Part shown: one piece after another, positions 26,519 through 41,500 of the stretch
Layout: each line of letters begins with the position of its first letter
How positions within the stretch are numbered: the first letter of the stretch is position 1
Translations under genes and position numbers: made by a program
The notes under the pieces: generated by a model
Databases searched by the model: none
What the model saw: the letters and a program-made list of their open reading frames with translations, nothing else
Told to the model about the DNA's origin: nothing
Source: Nemopilema nomurai
Lineage: Eukaryota; Cnidaria; Scyphozoa; Rhizostomeae; Rhizostomatidae
Direction of reading: 5' to 3'
NCBI GenBank assembly: GCA_003864495.1
Contig: ML133461.1
Coordinates: forward strand, 953,613 to 1,017,612
Length of the DNA: 64,000 nt

Positions 26519-29500
26519 GTACGTGTCTATTAAATTTGCTTGCTGTAAAATGTTTAAATTTTTCTTGGTACTGTAACAAAAAGAATTTTATCCCGATATT
26601 GTCTCTATTATGGTCACAAGCTGCCTAAACCTCTTTCGAGTAATATGTCGCTGTCAGCGTTAGGGCACCGTTAACGTCTCTGTCACAGCTTTTTGCTTCA
26701 TATTTGAAAAGTGTCTCGCAGTTATGAGTATGGTGCTACTTTGAAGTAGCCCATCTTAGGTGCCAGCCAATCTTCAGTTTGCTTCGACATGTGCTTGCAA
26801 AGGATAATGCCGCGGTCAAACGACTAGCAGCAACGGTTGGTGAGGCAGATGTTTGTTAAGAGATCTTGATACTTTTGTAACACTTCGTCTTATTTGTAGT
26901 CGACCACCACTAAGGAAATCCATTGTCTGTAAATCAGGACGGATTACATTTTATCTCTTGGCTTTTGTAACCTTTAGCTGTATGTAGCTATTTTTTGTGG
27001 AACAGACCAGCAATATCGCGGCTTCATCCGTGGCAGTATAGGCAGAACTTTCTTTCCAAGGGGGTGTTTTGACCCACCCTCTCTGAGTATCTCTCTAGGG
27101 GTCAAAGATTTTTCAAGTACCAGATAAAATCAACCTTGCACTAATTATGGTAGTAAATGTCTACTCAAATTCTATTCAGCATCATCATGGTAAAAAAATT
27201 TATCGTATATGCAAATTTGCCGAATTAGTGACTGCAGTAGCTGCATCTCTTTCTTTGCCCCTCTAACCATTCCACTAAGGCATACAAGGTAAATTTGAGG
27301 TCTACCCTAACATGATCCTTATTATAAACCAAGTTTGAATTTTTTGTACAAATGCCAACGAACGCAAGCTGCAACGGTACACGCACTTGCTTCACTTATC
27401 GAACCAGCAAACAGCGATTCAATGGTTTTACCGCAACGTAAAGGTGTAGATCTGCAAGATTACACATGGCTTTAAAAGCGTTGGCGAGACTTAAAATGCG
27501 AATAAACCTGCAAACGATCCTTATAGTTGACGTGGGCTTCTTGTAGTGTTGACACGCTTTTGGAATCATTGTCGCGTGGATTACAGGATCTCTGTTTCTT
27601 CTCGTTGCATCCCTTGAAATAGACCTGGTCTGGAAAGAAGCCCGGAGAAATAAGTTTTGTGCGTTCACGATTTATCTGATGGGGTGGCCTACTATTATGG
27701 CCAATAACCTAAAGTCACAGATTTCAGCTCATCTTTCCTTGTTGGTTTATGCTCAGTTCTTATTGTAAAGCAAATTGAGTACGCTTTAGACATTTTCAAT
27801 GCCTCTTCGATTGTTACAGCGTTTTTGGGTTTCTAAATCATCCATCCACTTGATCGTAACCATAGCTAGAGATGTTCAAGCGTTTTTGTTACTGACTGAA
27901 ATAACCTTATTGTCAAGTAGCAAACTCATTTATAATCTTCAGCTCTATGCTACAATCACATGTTAATAGCAATTCCTAGTAACGCCAGTTTATAGAAGTT
28001 TAAACCATAATTTGATCTTAACTTGGCTTTGAGAAGGGAGATTAGTGTTAATGGAGATTCGTAGAATGACCCGTGTTCACCAGGTTACTGTAATTCACAC
28101 GAAATAGCGCTGATGTTTGATGTGACCAACACTGAAGTGTTTGGCTTGTTTACTCAGCGAAGGCCTAAAGAGCAAGTGACACTGCCTATTAAAGATGCAC
28201 ACCGAAGGAACGCTGTTTGCGCAAACAAAATTGTGCGCAGCTAAGATACCATTGCAATGCTCTGTCAGCCCCCTGTCATCTCTTACTGCAGCTTTGAGCA
28301 TCTCACCAGCGCGTCTATATCCTCTATGAATTTTTGATCACTTCTGCGGTCACATAAATTGTATACATTTTCAGTTCATGTGAATCTATTTTAGAAACAA
28401 CAAAGGCTGTTATGCCGACTAGTCCGTTGGATAATCGAAGTTTATGGATCCGATGAATCTACACGATAGCGGATTTTGTAGTTAGAATTTGCATACTAAA
28501 GGATAAGCGCCACATTGCCTAGCCTTTCAATGATATATTAGGCTTAAGTAAAGAATAAGTCCCCTAATTTGTTTGTTATCATTTTCCAATTTTGCAACTC
28601 AAAGCCAGCTCGTTAATCTTGGAAAATATTTTCTCTCTGCCTGGAAACTTTGCTCTGCTCTTCTGCGCTATTTTCACAAACTCAAAAGCGATTTTGCATT
28701 CCTGCGCGTACACACCGCGTTTACTTTGTTGATGTTGCTGTGAGTATGTTCTTCCAGTGGACGGGCCTGCTTCGAATAACTGAAAACACGCCATTGTAAA
28801 GCCGAGAGACAAGCTGCAGTTGCTTTGTCAATGGTTGAGCACTCCCTCTTACGAATGGTAGAAGTACACTTTGACCTACGATAAGGGTGCGGACGCTTTG
28901 AGAAATCATATCAACACAACTTCAACAATCTAGGCACTAAAAACGCGAGTTACATACAATAACCTATGGTCCAGTTCGAATACATTCCCAACACCCTCTG
29001 GCCCGACATCATTACCTGATGTGCATTCTTTAATAATACACAATAATTTGCACCTTTTGACAATGTCTTTTTAGGATCATGGCACAGATTACCATGACCC
29101 GACCCCCTTAGACTTGGGCCTTCCTGTTCCCCATTCCCATCTTCATTTCCTCTGAACAATGACGTATTTGCCTCTTGCATGGCAATGCAGGGGGAAGGAC
29201 GTAATGGATTCGTGTATAAGAGATTCCTATTTGTAAATGCGGCCAGCCGATGGCATGTCAAGTTGTGCATTGGTACTCAGCTGGGGCGTAATCTACTGGC
29301 AATGATTCAACAAATGCCAAGGAAGCAGCCACAAGGCAGTGATTTAAGGACACAAAACATAAAAAAACCATTGGCTTTTAGAAATTCACTGAAAAGCAAC
29401 AGCGATAATTGCCATTTTCCTTCTTAACTCTTAATCTGGACTTAAAGTTGGATCTGCGCATTCTTGGTATGCTTTTGAACAGAAATATTCAACAATTGAA

Positions 29501-32500
29501 TGCCTTTGCTGATGTAAGCATCCGGTTTCTTTTTACGCACAATGCAAGCAAATTCAAAGAAGAGATCGATATATTTGGAGGTTCTTTCTTGCAAGGAAAC
29601 ATAGATGCTTTGTCGAGAATTTGAAAATGATTTACCATCCTCGGCATAAAGGCTTTTTCAAGTTGGTCAAAACTGGGTACATGTTTCCCACTTTCGTACT
29701 TCCGTCTTTAATTTGGTATTTAATACGCGATAAAAACCAGAAATACCAAGAAAAGGGATTATATTTTTCTTTACTAAATTCCTTATTTACTGAAAATTCT
29801 TCTAAACTTTGTGAAAAAACTGTTCTTTGATGGGATTGTAAATGTGAAGGGAGGTGTAATCATAATGTAATCAGAGGGATAGCTGAGGTGCGTATTGGCT
29901 AGATTGCAAAAGAATATGAGTGTTGAAATTCATACCAAACATTGGAGACTAAGGACCTTATCAAGAACGAAGTTTTTTGACTTCCTTGAATATAACTAGC
30001 TGATGGGTAATGTAACTAGTAATTGCTTTGTACAACCATTACTGATACCAGTGTTTTCTTTCCACGAATCAAATCAGCTGGTTTGAAAATTGAAATTTAT
30101 TGACCCCTCACCCGCGCCCTCCCCACCGATAAAATGCACCAGCGAAAGGCAAGCATTGGCAGGGAGGATTCTGCTTTCAACCTTGCTCTATTGATTGCCG
30201 GTGATTGCCTCTGCATGGGACAATTTTAGGTTGTGGGCTAGAGATTCGTTTCATGCCAATGATCTTCAATTAATGCTACCCTGTAAGGCATGTTTCTGCA
30301 GATGCCCTGTCTAAGTAAGAAATACAAGGCAGCAAGTCTAAAGCCAAGATAAAAAACCACGATAATACAATACAAGTATGTTTTGTGTGATTTAGAAACG
30401 CCAGAATTGTTTCGCCTCCTTAAGCTCATCGCGTTGCCGAATGAGCTGGTTGCTAAAGAATTTATCTTGATTGGCCATCGTTGGATTACATAACCAATTT
30501 AGGACGAAGGTGGCATTATTGTTTGCTGTTGGCAACATCATCTCCCAACTGCTCATGATTTTTGCAAATGTTCGCTGCAGCGTGACTCCATTCAAAACAT
30601 AGCGCAGCACAACTGCAACCAGTTCAATCAATCTGTTAGTAGACATTGGTTTGCCGCTTTGATAATGAACGGTAGCAAGATAGTTTCATTTCCTTCTCGG
30701 CTTGGTTGCATCGCAAAAGTAACCTCTTAACTATGCAATTAGAAAGCCTTTCATCGCCGTTTCAAACTTACAGACTAGTCAAGTACTGAAGGGTTGATAG
30801 ATATTTTTCTATGATATTTGTATATCAAGGTTTAGGCCAGTACAAAGTTCAGATTCATGTACCAAGCAACTACTCATCAGCATGAAGGGCCTGGGTTCTA
30901 CTCCACTTCACTGTCCACGACCAAAAAGCTATTTAGTGTCCTCTTGACACAGAACAACGATGTTGTAAGCAATAACTTTCATAGGACATGTCAGAAACCG
31001 AATGTTTCTGTTGCTTACTTGAACATCAAATCACTTTGATTTGTCGGAAGTACAACCGAGTAATAAGCACTGTGTACAACCTTGAATAACATTGATGAAG
31101 TAACATCTATTCCTTTAAAGTTATTTATTATAATATTTTTGATGAAATAACATTTGTTTACTTCACGCTGTTAATCTCTAAAAGTGTGAGCTTTGAGACT
31201 GTAGTTAATGGTGGAATTCTCCCTTCTAGCGATTAACTACAGGCCATATTTTACACGGCCATCCCTTGTAAAGACGATACCAGAGAACGTCGGTCCAGGT
31301 GAGTACCCTCTTCTTATTCTCAAGTGTAGCTTTACTGAAAGTCATTCAGCAAAGGAACACCTTTTTGTCTCTTAAAAGCCACGAGGAAAGATGACACCTT
31401 TCCATAATTACATAGTTTCATATAGATTAATGGGTGAACAATATCTAGTAATCTTTCAGGTTGGGATGGTAGTTTAAAGTGAGCTCTAGGATCTTTGCGA
31501 ATTCCGAACTTGTGAATTCTCAAATTCGTAGCTATTGAGTCGTAGCAAATCGGGGTTTATCTTTGACAAGAATGCAACATCTACGAACGATCCGGCTGCG
31601 ACTCATTTGGACCATTCTACCATTAACCCTCAACGAACAAGTCGTTAATTGGACCATTTAACCATTAACCCTCAACGAACAAGTCGTTAATTGGACCATT
31701 TAACCATTAACCCTCAACGTGACTCAAGATTACGATACCCAGAGCAACCCGTTAAAAACATGGAAAACATGAAATTTTTTGATTAGCAATTCTTGCCTTG
31801 ATAAAAAGTTTTTGTGTAAATAAATGTATGTGAGATAATTCACTACAGACTTGAATACCACGAACGGAAACATGCGCGGATATCGATTCAAAAACTCTTC
31901 AAGAATACGGAAGACCTGGTGGCTATCTACGATGCCCTAAGCTACGCACGCCATTTTTGCACATGTGATCTCGGGTGCCTATGAGAAAAAACCTGTAAGG
32001 ATGCTCTGCGAATGAGCAGCTCGATTCCTTAGGAGGAGCTGGTACAAAAGTAACTAATGAAGGACTGGAATAGTCCAGTCAGCAAATCACGATTCACTTC
32101 AAGCCAAGAAAAACATGGCATATAGGTGGAATTGTCCATACATCCTGTGATTTCTTCTGGCTCTGTGCTTACGAAAGGCAGGCAAATTTGTATTGAGAGA
32201 AGTGCGCCGATGCCAGGAAGGAAACAGTTCTAAGCAGCAAGAAAGTTGTTCTTAATGATTCTTAATGCACGGTGGAAGTAAGAAGCCGTGCCGCTCTATT
32301 GAATCGTCCTTTTCTGTTGTGCATTTTCTTTACTTTAAAAGGGACAATTAACGACGTTGCGCAAATAAGCATGCATTTAGTACCAGTTGAAAGGATTGTG
32401 TGGGGTTGACGTACGATCTGTTGTTTACTTTGCTTTGCTTAATACCGTTGTGCGTGCTAACCCAGCGCACTATTGTTGCACAATTTCAGTGAACTATAGA

Positions 32501-35500
32501 CATAATTTGTCACCAAATCTCTTAATTTTATTCTTTGAAAAACAAAGTCCTGCAGAATGAATGAATTTTGTGACGGTACTTTCTGATCAGAATGTAACTC
32601 CAAGCAAAAGGTTTCTCCCCGGTTTAAATGGAGGTCATTGGATTACCGGAGCAATTCTATATCCGGCTTTGGATAGGTATTTCACGACTTTTTTGTAGGG
32701 TTGTCGATACATGTACAGCCCAAAGGATCTAGACCTTTTCCCGCCGTGTTTCGCCATACTTCGGGGAACTCATAAGGGTGATAGTCATAAAAGCTTGATT
32801 TGATCAACCACCATCCTGTTAAATTATTCCAAAGAGGCAAACCTCGTGACTTGCCGGAATCAGTTTACTCGAACCGTAATGTGCATCCCTACCCGAGTAC
32901 CTGCTATCTAACCGAGTAATGCCTATTTGACAATCCACCAAGGCTAGTCGTTCTTAATGGTATCAAACCTGTGCTCCTTCAAGGCAATGGGTGACCTCCT
33001 TCAAGTATACCTTCACAACCACCAACGAGACACGATTTTCTGCAGCAACCCTCTCTGAAGCTGTGATCCTTGAGAAAAACCCCATCCTCCCAGTGGTTTA
33101 GAGCTAGGGGGCTGAGCCCCTTGTTAATGTCGACAACTGGCAAATCTCTACTTTATATGTTGTTTTATTTCTCAATATTTTGTGCTAGAGCCCATCTTTT
33201 ATTTTGATACCTCTGCCCCAGTGCCCCCTACTTTGAAAATGTTTCCTGCTACCTTGACTTTTTTGGGCTCGAGTTAAACAGAAGATTTCGGCTTTTACTC
33301 TTTCGTTCTCAAAAACCGTGGAGTTTTTGTTTGCCAGGACAATCATTCAAGTCAGTTAATTTGGCATTTTCCAGCGCCCGCAAGGTCACCCTAACCTTAA
33401 GTATGTTGCTCTATTGTCTGCAAATAACTGTGGATTCTGTTTCTCGCCAATATTCATGGTACTCGTCTCGTCTTTGGAACTAAAGCATCATTAATGGGAA
33501 TTGACCCTGTCGTGTCCTTGTTATACTTCGACTGATCCCTACCTCCATCCAAGACGTACTTTTAGGACGTTCTATTTGCATATGGATACTGGCTTAGGCC
33601 CGGGTTATTTTTTTGTCGGCCATTATTTGTGATTCCAAACCTGAGCCAAAAGCCCCTTGTTAATAGGCATATCCATGTATAAAAATAAGCCGGTTGCTTT
33701 TTCCCGATAATGCAGTTAGCAAGAGAAACAGTCACGTGGTCACATTTACAAGACTTCAAATCGTTCCTCCATGTTAGCCGTTGAGAAGCTCAACGAATAC
33801 TCACAGTAAGTGATGCGCACATTGCTTTGAGTTCGTCGCGTAAACGCAATCATCTTCCAATCACTCATCTTGCTGCTAGTTAGTAAAAAGCACCACCTTA
33901 ATGCGCTCAGCACCTTAACCCTATTAGCTTGTATGGTGACGTATGCAGCAATGCAGGCAGCACAAAGGTGGTCGTGCAGTCTTAATACGGGAAGCCCCGA
34001 TTTGGGCGATACATGTATTAAGTAGACTAGACAATCTTGTTACCTTTTAGTGTTTCAGCATCAAAATAAGCTAAGGTCTTCGTGGTCTGATTTATGCATA
34101 CTTCTTTATTTTGTTCTAACTGATAAACTACAATTTCTCTATGGGCCCTGAGCTGTCTTATATGTTCTCGTCTATTTATCATGAAAGCATTTCATGACAT
34201 CTTTGACCACGGAGAAATTTGATGATAAATATAGAATACTGAAAAATTGAAGTATAAACAACAGGCTAATTTTTGTTCTTTTAAGCAGGCTCGGAATTTT
34301 TCTCAGAGTATAATGACATAAACGTAAATTGGATTGAGTTCGCTGTTCTTTAGGCACGCTAGCCTAAAATCCCATTACCTGAGAGATTCAATGGATGAAA
34401 CTACAAGTAAACAGAGAGCCTTACTCTTGCCCTGTTTGTATCTCATTGTGGGTATGGTTGCGACTGATAATGGCATTTTTTCAAAAGCCTACTTTGCTTT
34501 GCATTCCGTTAGACTTTAGCAAATTTTATTGTGGGAAACAAGAGAATGCTACCGTCAGAATCTGCATGTATGCCTCTTGTAATGAAGCTTGCTGCAACAG
34601 AAAACATCCACTTGTTTAATCAGCAACACAGGCTATGTCGATCTATAGTTCAGTAACTGCTCACTCTTTGGTACGTTGAACTATGCAACTTACTTTGAAT
34701 AGCATGTAAGTAGCAAAAATGCTTCATAGTGACCCAAGTGACCTAGTAAAAAATCTTCCTCGTGACCCACACCATTTACTTCATTTTATCTCACAGCGAT
34801 AAAGATGACGTTAGGAGTTTCTACAGCCTTGCATATTGCATATGTTTAAACTGTGTAACGAGAAGGTTGTCGAAGAATGTCTACAGTGTGGGCTGAGAAT
34901 CCTCATTAGAATGACCTAGGGTGGAACCAAGGCTGGGTTTATCCCGCACTGTCACTGGTTTTCGGTAAACACTTGGCTGCCCTGCACTTTACAGTGGAGA
35001 AGCGGCTAAACATGGCAGCTGTGATGACTACGTTTACTTGGAGTCCCAATAACAGGACTTGATGTTGTAAAATCCGATCTAGATTTCCATTGCTCAACCC
35101 AGCTGTACTGGCGTGATGACCTCGTCAAACCTAGCAACAAAACGGAAGAAATACGTGAAGTAAATGAATAGTTGTCGACATGGCCTTCTGTTATGCTTCC
35201 TTCGTCTCGAAATAAGGAGTATGACATCGACTAACACGTTGCGTTTTTAGGAAGCTAAGCCGCTATTCCGCTAACACTATTGTCAATACTCTTCAACATG
35301 AAATAAGAAAGCGTCAAACCCAGAACGGTTGATCGCTTAAAGCGTAGGCGTTTGTACGTAGAAGACATCTCGTCTATAGATACGTGTCTGCTTGTGACCT
35401 GAATCAAGTGAAAATAAGCTTTCTTACTTCATTAATCCTGATTTTTTAAAATGATTTGAAAAATGGCGCGACGCAACGACCACTGCTGCTCTGACTGCAG

Positions 35501-38500
35501 CCAGAAAGGCTTCGTAACCCTAGAGAGGCATACACGTTGGGTGGAACTACGTTTTCGACCCTGACTGCATCCATTTTTGATTTCAATTGAAGGCAATCAG
35601 TTCTTCGATCATAAAGCAAAGGGAGAACTGACAAAAGAGATTAAGCAGTGTTTGATTACTCCTAGTGATGTCGGACATGAAATTACTGACTTTTGTGTCA
35701 CTACCTGCAAGTGGAATTCGCTTAAATAGAAGTGCAGAGTTGCTTTGGGAATGGTGCTGGCTTTTAGTTGCCATGGTTGCGCCAAATTCATGTCTGCGTA
35801 TCTTCAGTTGTTTTTTAGATGGGCTAGTACTCCACTGCAATTAAACCGACTTACTGTCTCCAGTCTTGTAAAATGTTTTGTTTCTTCTTTCACTCAGTTG
35901 TAGTGAATGCATTTTTATGCAAAAGTAGTGCTACAATTCTCCACCGCAGAATTAAGTTCATATTTGATGCAATTTTGGTCTTTCAGAAGAAATTTTTCAG
36001 AATAACATTACTCGAAAAATACAATTTTTGTCGCCACCAACTTAGTGTCCTGTGGCCACGATGTCTTGAGCGAAAACAATGCTTTTGATAATAGTACCAA
36101 ACTAATGCACTCGAAATATTGATGTGAGCTCAGCCCAAACACATTCTCTTCCTAAATTCCTTCTCTTTATATATTTGTCTTCTTGTAACTAGTTTGTCGC
36201 CTTGTCATCTTGTAACTTATGTCTTGCTTTCTCTAGATTTCTTCAAATGGTTTATTTGCTCATTTCTAGGATATTTCATCGCTGACATTAGTGGATATAC
36301 GGTTGATGACGAAGGGGATGTTGTCTCGTTTGCACTGGACTCTTATGGGTCACAGATTTGTGACATCGGCCCAAAAAATGGTCGTTTGACCCTAAAGAAA
36401 ACGTTGGACCGTGAGGTGAGACATGCATCTCTTTTGATATTGATGTAGCTATTCATACAAGTACTTTTTGAATAGGTGCTATGCATGGAAATTACGTTTT
36501 CGAGTGTTTCAGTGCTTCAATTTGGTCCAATGAAGCTTCCTGATAGGTGTGCTTTGTGACTTGAGAAGTCAAGCACATTCAGAACTGTATTATACGCTTA
36601 CTGCTACTGTGAATATTATTTAGCGGAGTGTGGACTTAATCATGAAAGCAGCGCAGGCTCGTGCAAGAAGAGGTTTACAAAACGAACCCGCCAGATTCAC
36701 TTAAAAACGACTCACTTCGTCTTTACTAAAAGCTGCCACCCTTCACTAGGATGCAGTTACCCTTTTCAAAGAATCAACTTGTTTTTCCCAGCAGATGAAG
36801 CGGTCATCTAATTTGATCTCCATCCTCCAATGTCGAAAGGCCTTATCTCATGTAGCCCGCAAGTTTCCAAACTTTCTTGCGATGGCTTTATTTCCTTCTT
36901 ATTCTAACTGCTCGTGCTTCAAATGCTTTTGTATTGAATACCTCCCTGAAGCTCCGCAACAAAGAGAACAGTTTCAACCAGCAGGCGGTTTCTATGCAAT
37001 CTCTTTCACGTTCTAAAACAATCTACCATCCTGTTTTTTTCAGAGATTTCTCTCCCAAAGTATTCGGGTATTCGTCTCTCCATTTAAAAGCATGTGAAAT
37101 ATCCAAACTCTTTGACCTTTAGAAACTGTTAACATATAAACAAGCATTGAAATGGGATCTTCTAACCTTTCTATTCTGCGACAGTCAGCAGAATGGTGAT
37201 CCGCGTCAATGCACGGGCGTGGCGGATATCGTTGTCGTTGTTGTTGCCATGCTACGTATGTAAATGACTCTGAACTCCCTGTATTAATTTTCCAGGCTCA
37301 AGCACAGTTCAAAATTATCGTTTCTGCGCAGGACAGTCACCAGGGAGGCGGGCAGCATAGAACGGTGAGTAGTTAGAAAAAACAAACAAATCTTTGTTAG
37401 GCCCTTGATTGTGCTGGGAACACTTTTATCTCTATATTGATTACAATTAACTCCACGGTCTTTGCTACACAGTACATAATTACAGGCATCACTCCAATTA
37501 ATCAAGATCAGTCATCCTGAAAACAAAGAATAATAATAATCATCTCATGTTTTACTTACCATTTCCTGTCATATCTACTAGCGCCTATTTTGAAGTTCAC
37601 ATCACAACTCGATGAATAGACAATATGAATAAAAGGTCCCTTCGTTTCCTGGTTATCTTAACCGGATTATGTTTCTTTTAGGCCTATTTGCCGGTATTTC
37701 TCTATGTCCTGGATGTCAACGATAACCCGCCAGTGTTCCTCAACACGCCATACATTGTTAAAATACCTGAGGTAAATTTATTTACAACGGTAACAATGAC
37801 CAACCTATGAGGCTTCGTTCCACGCGAGTCCTTTGCGGATATTTACTGGTGCACAAATGTTTTGAGCATTGAGTATTTAATTGAATTTAACTCTGGTCTA
37901 TATTTAATTTATTGACTCTATCATCTTTTCACACCGAGCCGTCCATGTTTTGAGACTCTTTTTGAGTATGAAGCATGATAAATATCCAGTCCTTTCCCAG
38001 AATCATCACCAGCCTTTTGATAATGCTTGGTCATTTTGGACGTTTTTTTGAGGTAGTTTTGTTATGCCTACGAAAAACAGTCTGCTAGCTAGGAATGTGA
38101 TCAATGTTCTTTGCATGATACCCTGTTACTAACTTTAGCCTTTTTTTGTTCTAGAATTCCACTGTAGGAACAACCATAATCCAAGTAAGAGCTTTTGACT
38201 CTGACGACGGACAGAATGCTGAAATACAGTACATGTTCAAAGATCGAAAAGAGGTAAGCTTTTAGGACTATATTTACATTCCTAGGCTTCTCTTTCTTTT
38301 GAGCAAAGTCCAGTTGCTTGCATCGACCACAAAAACGTTGCGACAATACGTAAACAAAGCTAGCGTTGGCCTAATTTTTATAAAAACGATGCAATGTTAT
38401 GCTTTTTTCCAGTTTATTGTACTTCAATTGCACACCTTTATTTTCCTCTCAAGGAAACATTCGTAAGTTAGTTGCAAATTGAGCAAATCAGTTCATAGTT

Positions 38501-41500
38501 GTAAAGTTGCTTTCGAGTGTTTCATCATTATATTTCTTCATCATAATATTTTTCTTTTTTAGGCCCACAAATTTTCAATAAATCGCGATACTGGATTAAT
38601 AACGCTAAATGGTGCTCTTGATTACGAGGCTGACAAGAAGCATACATTGGTTGTTATTGCTAAGGTTCGGGGAATAAATATATTTGTATGAATGTCAAAA
38701 TCCTCAAGTCAGTTTGCGAAGCTTGTTTGGTATGACATTTCAATGTAAATGTCATTCTCACCGATATGTCATTCATACATTATACCGATGCCAATAACGA
38801 TGCTTATACTTACCGATGCCAATAACGATGCTTATACTTACCGATGCCAATAACGATGCGCTTATACTTACCGATGCCAATAACGATGCTTATACTTGAT
38901 TTTCCAGGACAAGGGTACCCCGAAAAACCTTGAATCGCAAACAACAGTAGTGATTGACGTCACAGATGTCCGAGACACAAAGCCTCATTTTCTTCATTCA
39001 TCTTACCAAACGCAAATCAATGAAAATTCGCCGATCGTACGTATCTTACTTGAAAATTATTATTCTTTAAACGTCTTTTTTTGGTGGAATATAAGATTTC
39101 TTACACTTTTTACTGTTTTGAATATAAACGCCTTTTACAGTTTTTAAATTTACAAACATTATTGTTACAATAGATGGAGATGCATTGTCACCATGCTGGT
39201 GGCATCTAGGGTAAATTCCCTTTTTGTACGTCTTTGTGCGCAAACGTTAAAAATTGTCTCAAACAAGTATAGTCACTGAAGTATATTCACAGAAGTATAA
39301 CAAAAAGAGAGTACGCCCAACGCTAGAATGTGGTTTGCTGGATTCTAACTTCGGGACCTTTCTTCGTGTAGGGCATGTCCGTCATCAAAGTTACGGCCGT
39401 CGATGGGGATACAGAGATAAACGAACCAATCGAGTACAGTCTAATTTCAGGTACGAATCATTTACGATTGTGCTAAGCCTGCCTTTGTATTGCCGTCAAA
39501 GTCAATATAACTTTTCAATCAGCCCTACATAGCTTGATCAAGAAAGATTGCATACCTCAAGTAACTGTTACTTTTCAGCAGGTCAAAGGACAAAGGACAA
39601 ATGTTGCAAGCCCTCCGAGGTCATTTTCAGATCTTGTAGGGCTTACACTGGAAGTTTTAATATTCATATTCCACTAAAGTTGAGTATTAGCAAGCCATAT
39701 TCTTTTTCAGGCAATGACGAGGGACGTTTCACAATCGAGAAGAAAACAGGGATTGTTAGAGTAAATGGAACGATCGATCGAGAGTCAAACAACATATTCA
39801 AAGTAAAAGTTAAGGTTTGTCACTAGCTCATTCTCCTTGGCCCTCTGGAAGTGTCTTATACGTTGAATGCTGTCACAATCCTATACTCGATTTTAGAAGT
39901 TTAATTGCCCAGAGTCGGAAATCTGAGATTTAGGAAAGTCTAGAGCATAGACCAGTGCGCCGAAAACAGCATGGAAAATAGTAGACTTTTTCTGCCATTG
40001 AGTGCATTGAGTTTTGGTAACTGGGTAACCATTGGGTATAGAGGAAAGAAAGCTTGGTACAGGCTGCAATTTTCAAGTTCTATCGAAGCATGCATTGTAG
40101 ATTCACAACTGTACTACATCAATGAGGTAGCTAGAATCTCTTCGATTATAATTTGACAACCAAATTAGCCAGGAATGCGCTAATGACACTCGAGCAGTTC
40201 AAAGGCTGCAACTTCAGATGCGAGTTCTGCATTGGCAACTTCGCCTGAATCTCACGAAACAATCTGTTTTCAATCATTTATAGGCTATATGCTAACACAT
40301 GGGGCTTTTTCGTAACACACTGAAATACTATTTAAAAGCAGCTTTGTATTGGAGCTACTGAGTGTTACTGGTATCTTTTTCTATTCTCAGGCATGTGAAG
40401 AGCAAGATCCATCAGCTTTCGTTACAGTAGATGTTATTGTTCTGGTTAATGACGTCAATGACAATAAACCTACCTTCAAGAAGGATCACTACACCTTCAC
40501 TGTAAAGGAAAATGCCCCGATTGGGTTTGCTCTCAACGAGCAGTTCAGCGCTGTTGATGCCGACATAGAGGTAAGGCTTTTTGCCACCGGTGTTCAAGCC
40601 TTTTGAGTGCAAGGTAAATTTGAGCTTGTGAGTGCAGTGTCTCAAGATGCTAGACCATTTATTTCATTGAGAATTAATTGATCAAACTTGTACATATGCT
40701 AGTATTGATGATATAGATAGTTGATAAGGAGCCAATGAAGGCTTGAATTAACCAAAGGTACTTTCTCCAAAGAAAAGTAAACATATTTAAAGGTCTGAAT
40801 CCTGATCTTCAATGTGCACCCCTAGCTTCCAATCTCTGTTTTCTTTCAATTGTTAACAGTGTTTATAAAATAATTTTTCATCTGGATTGCACATGCTTTT
40901 CTGAAATCTTACTCGTGTCTTTATGTTTTATTTAACGGCTGATTTTTTGTTACAGAAGGAGAACAAGAAGCTTGCCTATTCCTTGAGAGATGCTGCCGGC
41001 AAATTCGCTATTGACCCTTCGACTGGAAAGCTAATGGTAGCAGGAGAGATTGACTTCGAAAAGCAACGGCAATTCAATTTATCTGTAAGTAATTTAGATC
41101 AAATGTCAGTGCCACTAAACTGAGTCCGTAACCCATGTTTGAACCCCTAAGGGACACGAAGGAATTTTTTCTACTGTACTTTCGAAAGTTTTAAAGAGGT
41201 TGATACAGAGATGTAGTAATCATCTAAAATATGGAAGGGATCAGATAAAAAAGAGGCACAAAGCCACTCTCATTTTTAGATCTGGCAGGGAATTTTCGAG
41301 TCTTGAAGGGTATGGCTTCTCTGCTCCTCCGTTTGCTACGTAACTGGGATGATATGACGTTGTTGTTGAACGCACTTAAGCCCCTGGGTTGTAAACGACC
41401 AAGCTTCATCTTTCAGCAAAGATCTTAACAACAATACATTTGCTCTAAATGGGCCCAACTTTTCACATACAGTTACTCTTTATCTACTGTGCCGCTTATC

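Larger units (their letters stand above)
31299..36269 (+). other. Cadherin intron 2 (5.0 kb)
   Basis: Holds the 42-bp minisatellite and one hairpin-motif copy. Otherwise no coding segment supported on either strand. Confidence 0.65.
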
